This document shows positions 61,405 through 64,000 of a stretch of 64,000 nt of DNA, piece by piece; the first letter of the stretch is position 1; each line of letters begins with the position of its first letter. The DNA comes from Leishmania infantum JPCM5 (lineage: Eukaryota; Euglenozoa; Kinetoplastea; Trypanosomatida; Trypanosomatidae). The position numbers and the translations under genes were made by a program. Below the pieces are notes generated by a model. That model saw nothing but the letters and a program-made list of their open reading frames with translations, did no database searches and was not told where the DNA came from. The stretch is taken from positions 26,933-90,932 of the forward strand of contig NC_009419.2 of the NCBI RefSeq assembly GCF_000002875.2, written 5' to 3'.

Positions 61405-62127
61405 ACGGGGTGGGTGGGTGGGCGGGAGAAGAGTTTAACGATACGGCGCACATGCACGCGCACACGCACGGCTGTGATTGTTGAACGACCGAGGGCATTC
61501 TTAAGCGCAGCTGCCTTAGCTTCGTAAAGATAGGAGGGAGCGGTGAGAGATCGTTGCGTTTCAGGTGATCCTCCCCCCCGGCGCGCATGCTCGTGTGCCT
61601 CACCGTTCGTACTTCACAGAGAGCTGCTTTTACCCAAGCAACGCGAACGCGACAAGAGCCCACGCGCAGCGATTTGAGGGAAAGCTAAGCACCGTCAGAG
61701 AGGTTGAGGCGGCCAACGCATACGACGGATTATGTGGACGAGTGAAGGAAGGACGACGGTGCCATCGGCGCCAGATGTATCTCGATTCACAGGCATCAGC
61801 AAGAAGGATCGATATATCCAAACACATAAACACGTGCTCTGCAGGCGCGCCTCGAGGGGGCCCCTGAGTGGCCCTAATTGCTGCAACCCTGTTCCGCCTT
61901 TCCCTTGCTGCCTTCCGCTTTCATCCACTGCTTCGCTGTTCCTGTCGCTTGTGCGAGAGCAGACTCGTTTCTCCAACACCCACGTCCTCCTCCTCCCCCT
62001 CCGTGGTCTTTCCTCTCCCTGTTTCGTCTGCTGCATCGCGTGACCCTTGCGCAGATCAGCGAGCCTTCTCAGCTCACGTAAAAAAAAAACAGAGAACACA
62101 ACAGCACAGGGGTGAAGCAGCCATACT
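61405..62127. other. Intergenic spacer
   Basis: 723 bases before the last gene. CT-rich text at 61900-62010, followed by the A9 run at 62081-62089 and AG before ATG 62128, suits splicing. No gene in it. Confidence 0.5.
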
Positions 62128-64000
62128 ATGTCTGCCACGATCAAAGCCGCGCGCGCGTGCGCCTCTACAGTGCTCTTTCGCAGCTTGCGCCTGCACGCCT
62201 TCCAAGGCGCGCTGCCGCATGTCCTGGTCGTGGTGGATCGCGTGCCGTGTGTGCTGCAGAAGCTTGTCGCGGAGGGTTACCTGGAGGTGCTGCGCGCGTA
62301 CGGGCGGCAGGGCGCAGCATATGTCACGAGCAACTGCGACAGCGTGTTGAGGGCACCGACGGAGCCGTTTCCGGGAACGGCAGACGACAGGGAATCACTT
62401 CAGAGCCATAACGGCGAGCTGTTCATCCCTCTGGAACCCGGCGCAGAGACGCCGAGCGGGTCGGCAGGCTTCACTCCACGCGTTTCGCCGCCGTCGTTCG
62501 CCGCGGATGACTCTGCTCCTCTCTCCTACTCCCTCATGCCGTTTTGCAGCGACAACTTCCTGAGCCATGTGAAGCGGCTGCAACGGTTCTTTCGCCACTG
62601 CGGTGACGGGCAACTGCAACAGCAATGCCACCAGCATGAGACAGAGGCTGCCGCTGGGGATGCATCAATAACGCCGCCGCCTCCGACCGCACTGCCGAGT
62701 GTTTGGACGTCCGAGTACTTCAAAGAAGAGTTCGAAGCTCTGTGCCCGCTGCTGGGGCCACTGCTCTCGTCGAAAGGCGAGGCGGTCAAGGGCGATGCCA
62801 CCGACGAGCAACCCCGATGGCAGGTACTTTTTCACGGACCGCCACGAGAGCTCCTCGGGTGCGTCATGGTGCAAGAGAACGCTTTCCAAAACGAGATGAG
62901 GCGCTATCGGCTTCGTCTGAGCCTGTTTGACCTCGGCATTCGTGTTGCGGAGCACTGCCACCTGGGTATCATGAGCCAGAGAGCGGATCGCTTGGCCGGC
63001 GAGGGCCACTTCAAGGAGGCGCTGGAGGACGACCAAGTGTACAGCTACGCCCGCTCGTGCGCTTTCGGGCCCGAGCATGCCCAGTGCCTCGCCAAAGCCA
63101 TCGCGGACTCAATCGACTTGTACAGCTGGCGCCGCTCTGGGTGTGCCGGCGGCGCCGCAGCACGCGCAGCGCAAGTGTATCCGGCCTCCATAACGGCCGC
63201 GTTGCAGAGTGCTGAGCTCTGGTCTATCTTCAATACTGGCGCACTGAACGTCTGCGCATCTGCGACGGCGGCTGACGACACCGCCACGGATGTCGAAGCC
63301 GCCTTACGGGAACCAATCGAAGGCCCTGGCATGCCGCTCTTGATTGTATGCCGCGACACAGCCAAGGTACTCACCTACGGCGGCGGGATGGAGGACTGTT
63401 TGACCAACACCGGGTACTATGCTGCAGCCTACGCGCCGGAGCGCAACGATGTCGCGCGGCACCGTGAGCGCTTTCGGACGGCGTACAGCGAATCGAGTGG
63501 CGGAGACGGCGAGAGCGAGAGGGACGAGGAAGACGCCACTGCGAACCCCCCAGTGCACGGCCGCCTGAAGAAGAAGGAGTACCTCGCAGTGCTCAGGGCG
63601 AAGGGGCAGAAGCCGAACAAGCCCCAGCACGATAACGCCGATGACGAGGACGGCGCCGTCTCTCGCAGCGTCCCTGCCGGTTCCTGCATTTCCAACAGCA
63701 TCGGCGGCACCTTTCCCATCGGCGAGGTCATCAGCGAGTCGTTTGACCTCTCGCAACTCAGTGGCACGTGCGACGTGTTTGCGTATCCTGACGTGTTCAA
63801 GAAGGTCACGATGAGTCGCCCATCACCGTTCACCATGACGGTAGAGAAAGGCGTTGTCACGCACATCAGCGACGGTGCCCCCAAGGAGTTCCTCGACCTG
63901 TTCAGCCTCGTTCGCCAGGTGGAAGGCGAGTGCTATGTGCGGGAGTTGGGCATTGGCCTCAACCCGTACGTCGGACCAGCCCACGTTGTGAGCGACGTGA
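62128..64000 (+). CDS. M29-type aminopeptidase-like protein, runs off the window
   Basis: An open frame from ATG 62128 to the right edge without a stop, at least 624 residues. Codon use is gene-like throughout. The first 24 residues (MSATIKAARACASTVLFRSL) could be a mitochondrial leader. The final 110 residues have the look of M29 metallo-aminopeptidases and their relatives: GTFPIGEVISESFDLSQLSG, a PFTMTVEKGVVTHISDG segment, then RELGIGLNP at 605-613, where Glu of ELGIG is a metal ligand in the family. The remaining catalytic residues (His, Tyr, Asp) would lie beyond the edge. About 500 residues before this region have no recognisable domain; bacterial M29 enzymes are about 400 residues in all. 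The gene is firm, the family tentative. Confidence 0.7.
   Translation, partial: MSATIKAARACASTVLFRSLRLHAFQGALPHVLVVVDRVPCVLQKLVAEGYLEVLRAYGRQGAAYVTSNCDSVLRAPTEPFPGTADDRESLQSHNGELFIPLEPGAETPSGSAGFTPRVSPPSFAADDSAPLSYSLMPFCSDNFLSHVKRLQRFFRHCGDGQLQQQCHQHETEAAAGDASITPPPPTALPSVWTSEYFKEEFEALCPLLGPLLSSKGEAVKGDATDEQPRWQVLFHGPPRELLGCVMVQENAFQNEMRRYRLRLSLFDLGIRVAEHCHLGIMSQRADRLAGEGHFKEALEDDQVYSYARSCAFGPEHAQCLAKAIADSIDLYSWRRSGCAGGAAARAAQVYPASITAALQSAELWSIFNTGALNVCASATAADDTATDVEAALREPIEGPGMPLLIVCRDTAKVLTYGGGMEDCLTNTGYYAAAYAPERNDVARHRERFRTAYSESSGGDGESERDEEDATANPPVHGRLKKKEYLAVLRAKGQKPNKPQHDNADDEDGAVSRSVPAGSCISNSIGGTFPIGEVISESFDLSQLSGTCDVFAYPDVFKKVTMSRPSPFTMTVEKGVVTHISDGAPKEFLDLFSLVRQVEGECYVRELGIGLNPYVGPAHVVSDV

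Noticed and set aside
1..64000. CRISPR arrays, bacterial operons or Shine-Dalgarno sites
   Set aside because: The gene arrangement is trypanosomatid; the only tandem repeats are microsatellites and a coding minisatellite.

Overview
The window looks like nuclear DNA of a trypanosomatid, most likely Leishmania or a close relative. Genes are intronless, GC-rich in codon use, widely spaced and arranged in long same-strand runs. The spacers are full of pyrimidine tracts and CA/TG microsatellites, as expected where mRNAs are made by trans-splicing and polyadenylation of polycistronic transcripts. Two near-identical copies of a SIDER2-like retroposon and a remnant of a third point to Leishmania. From memory, eL30 and serine palmitoyltransferase subunit 2 lie near one end of Leishmania chromosome 35 (34 in Viannia); I could not check this. 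The sequence is draft quality: 100 Ns at 36401-36500 and one ambiguous base at 40956.

Layout. (1) Positions 1-13996 hold a minus-strand cluster read right to left: an 862-residue coiled-coil protein, a 341-residue coiled-coil protein, a 315-residue unknown, a degenerate mitochondrial carrier, a small probable mitochondrial membrane protein, ARL2, an LMBR1-like membrane protein and coatomer zeta. (2) Positions 13997-16390 are a divergent strand-switch region, the expected start zone for both transcription units, with a SIDER2-like element inside it. (3) From 16391 to the right edge all genes are on the plus strand: NIF-type phosphatase, a 2135-residue coiled-coil protein that I read as CEP290-like, Kish/TMEM167, complex I NDUFA5, a CCCH zinc finger plus J-like protein, eL30, an unknown cut by the assembly gap, an ArfGAP, a small membrane protein, a broken ABHD-type hydrolase, a proline/alanine-repeat protein with a degenerate trifunctional-enzyme-like C-terminus, an unknown with a FAM13-like tail, an ankyrin protein, serine palmitoyltransferase subunit 2, 3-ketodihydrosphingosine reductase, a spermidine-synthase-like methyltransferase, and an M29-aminopeptidase-like gene that runs off the window.

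Themes. Several genes concern membrane traffic (coatomer zeta, ARL2, ArfGAP, Kish). Several are probably mitochondrial (NDUFA5, the carrier, the trifunctional-like protein, the 119-residue protein). The first two steps of sphingoid-base synthesis are neighbours. The most notable items are the 476-bp inverted SIDER2 pair enclosing about 17 kb that includes the start zone of the plus unit, the CEP290-like assignment, the SPT2-KDSR adjacency, the zinc finger/J-like fusion, and the decayed hydrolase. I did not find a clearly new multi-gene system.
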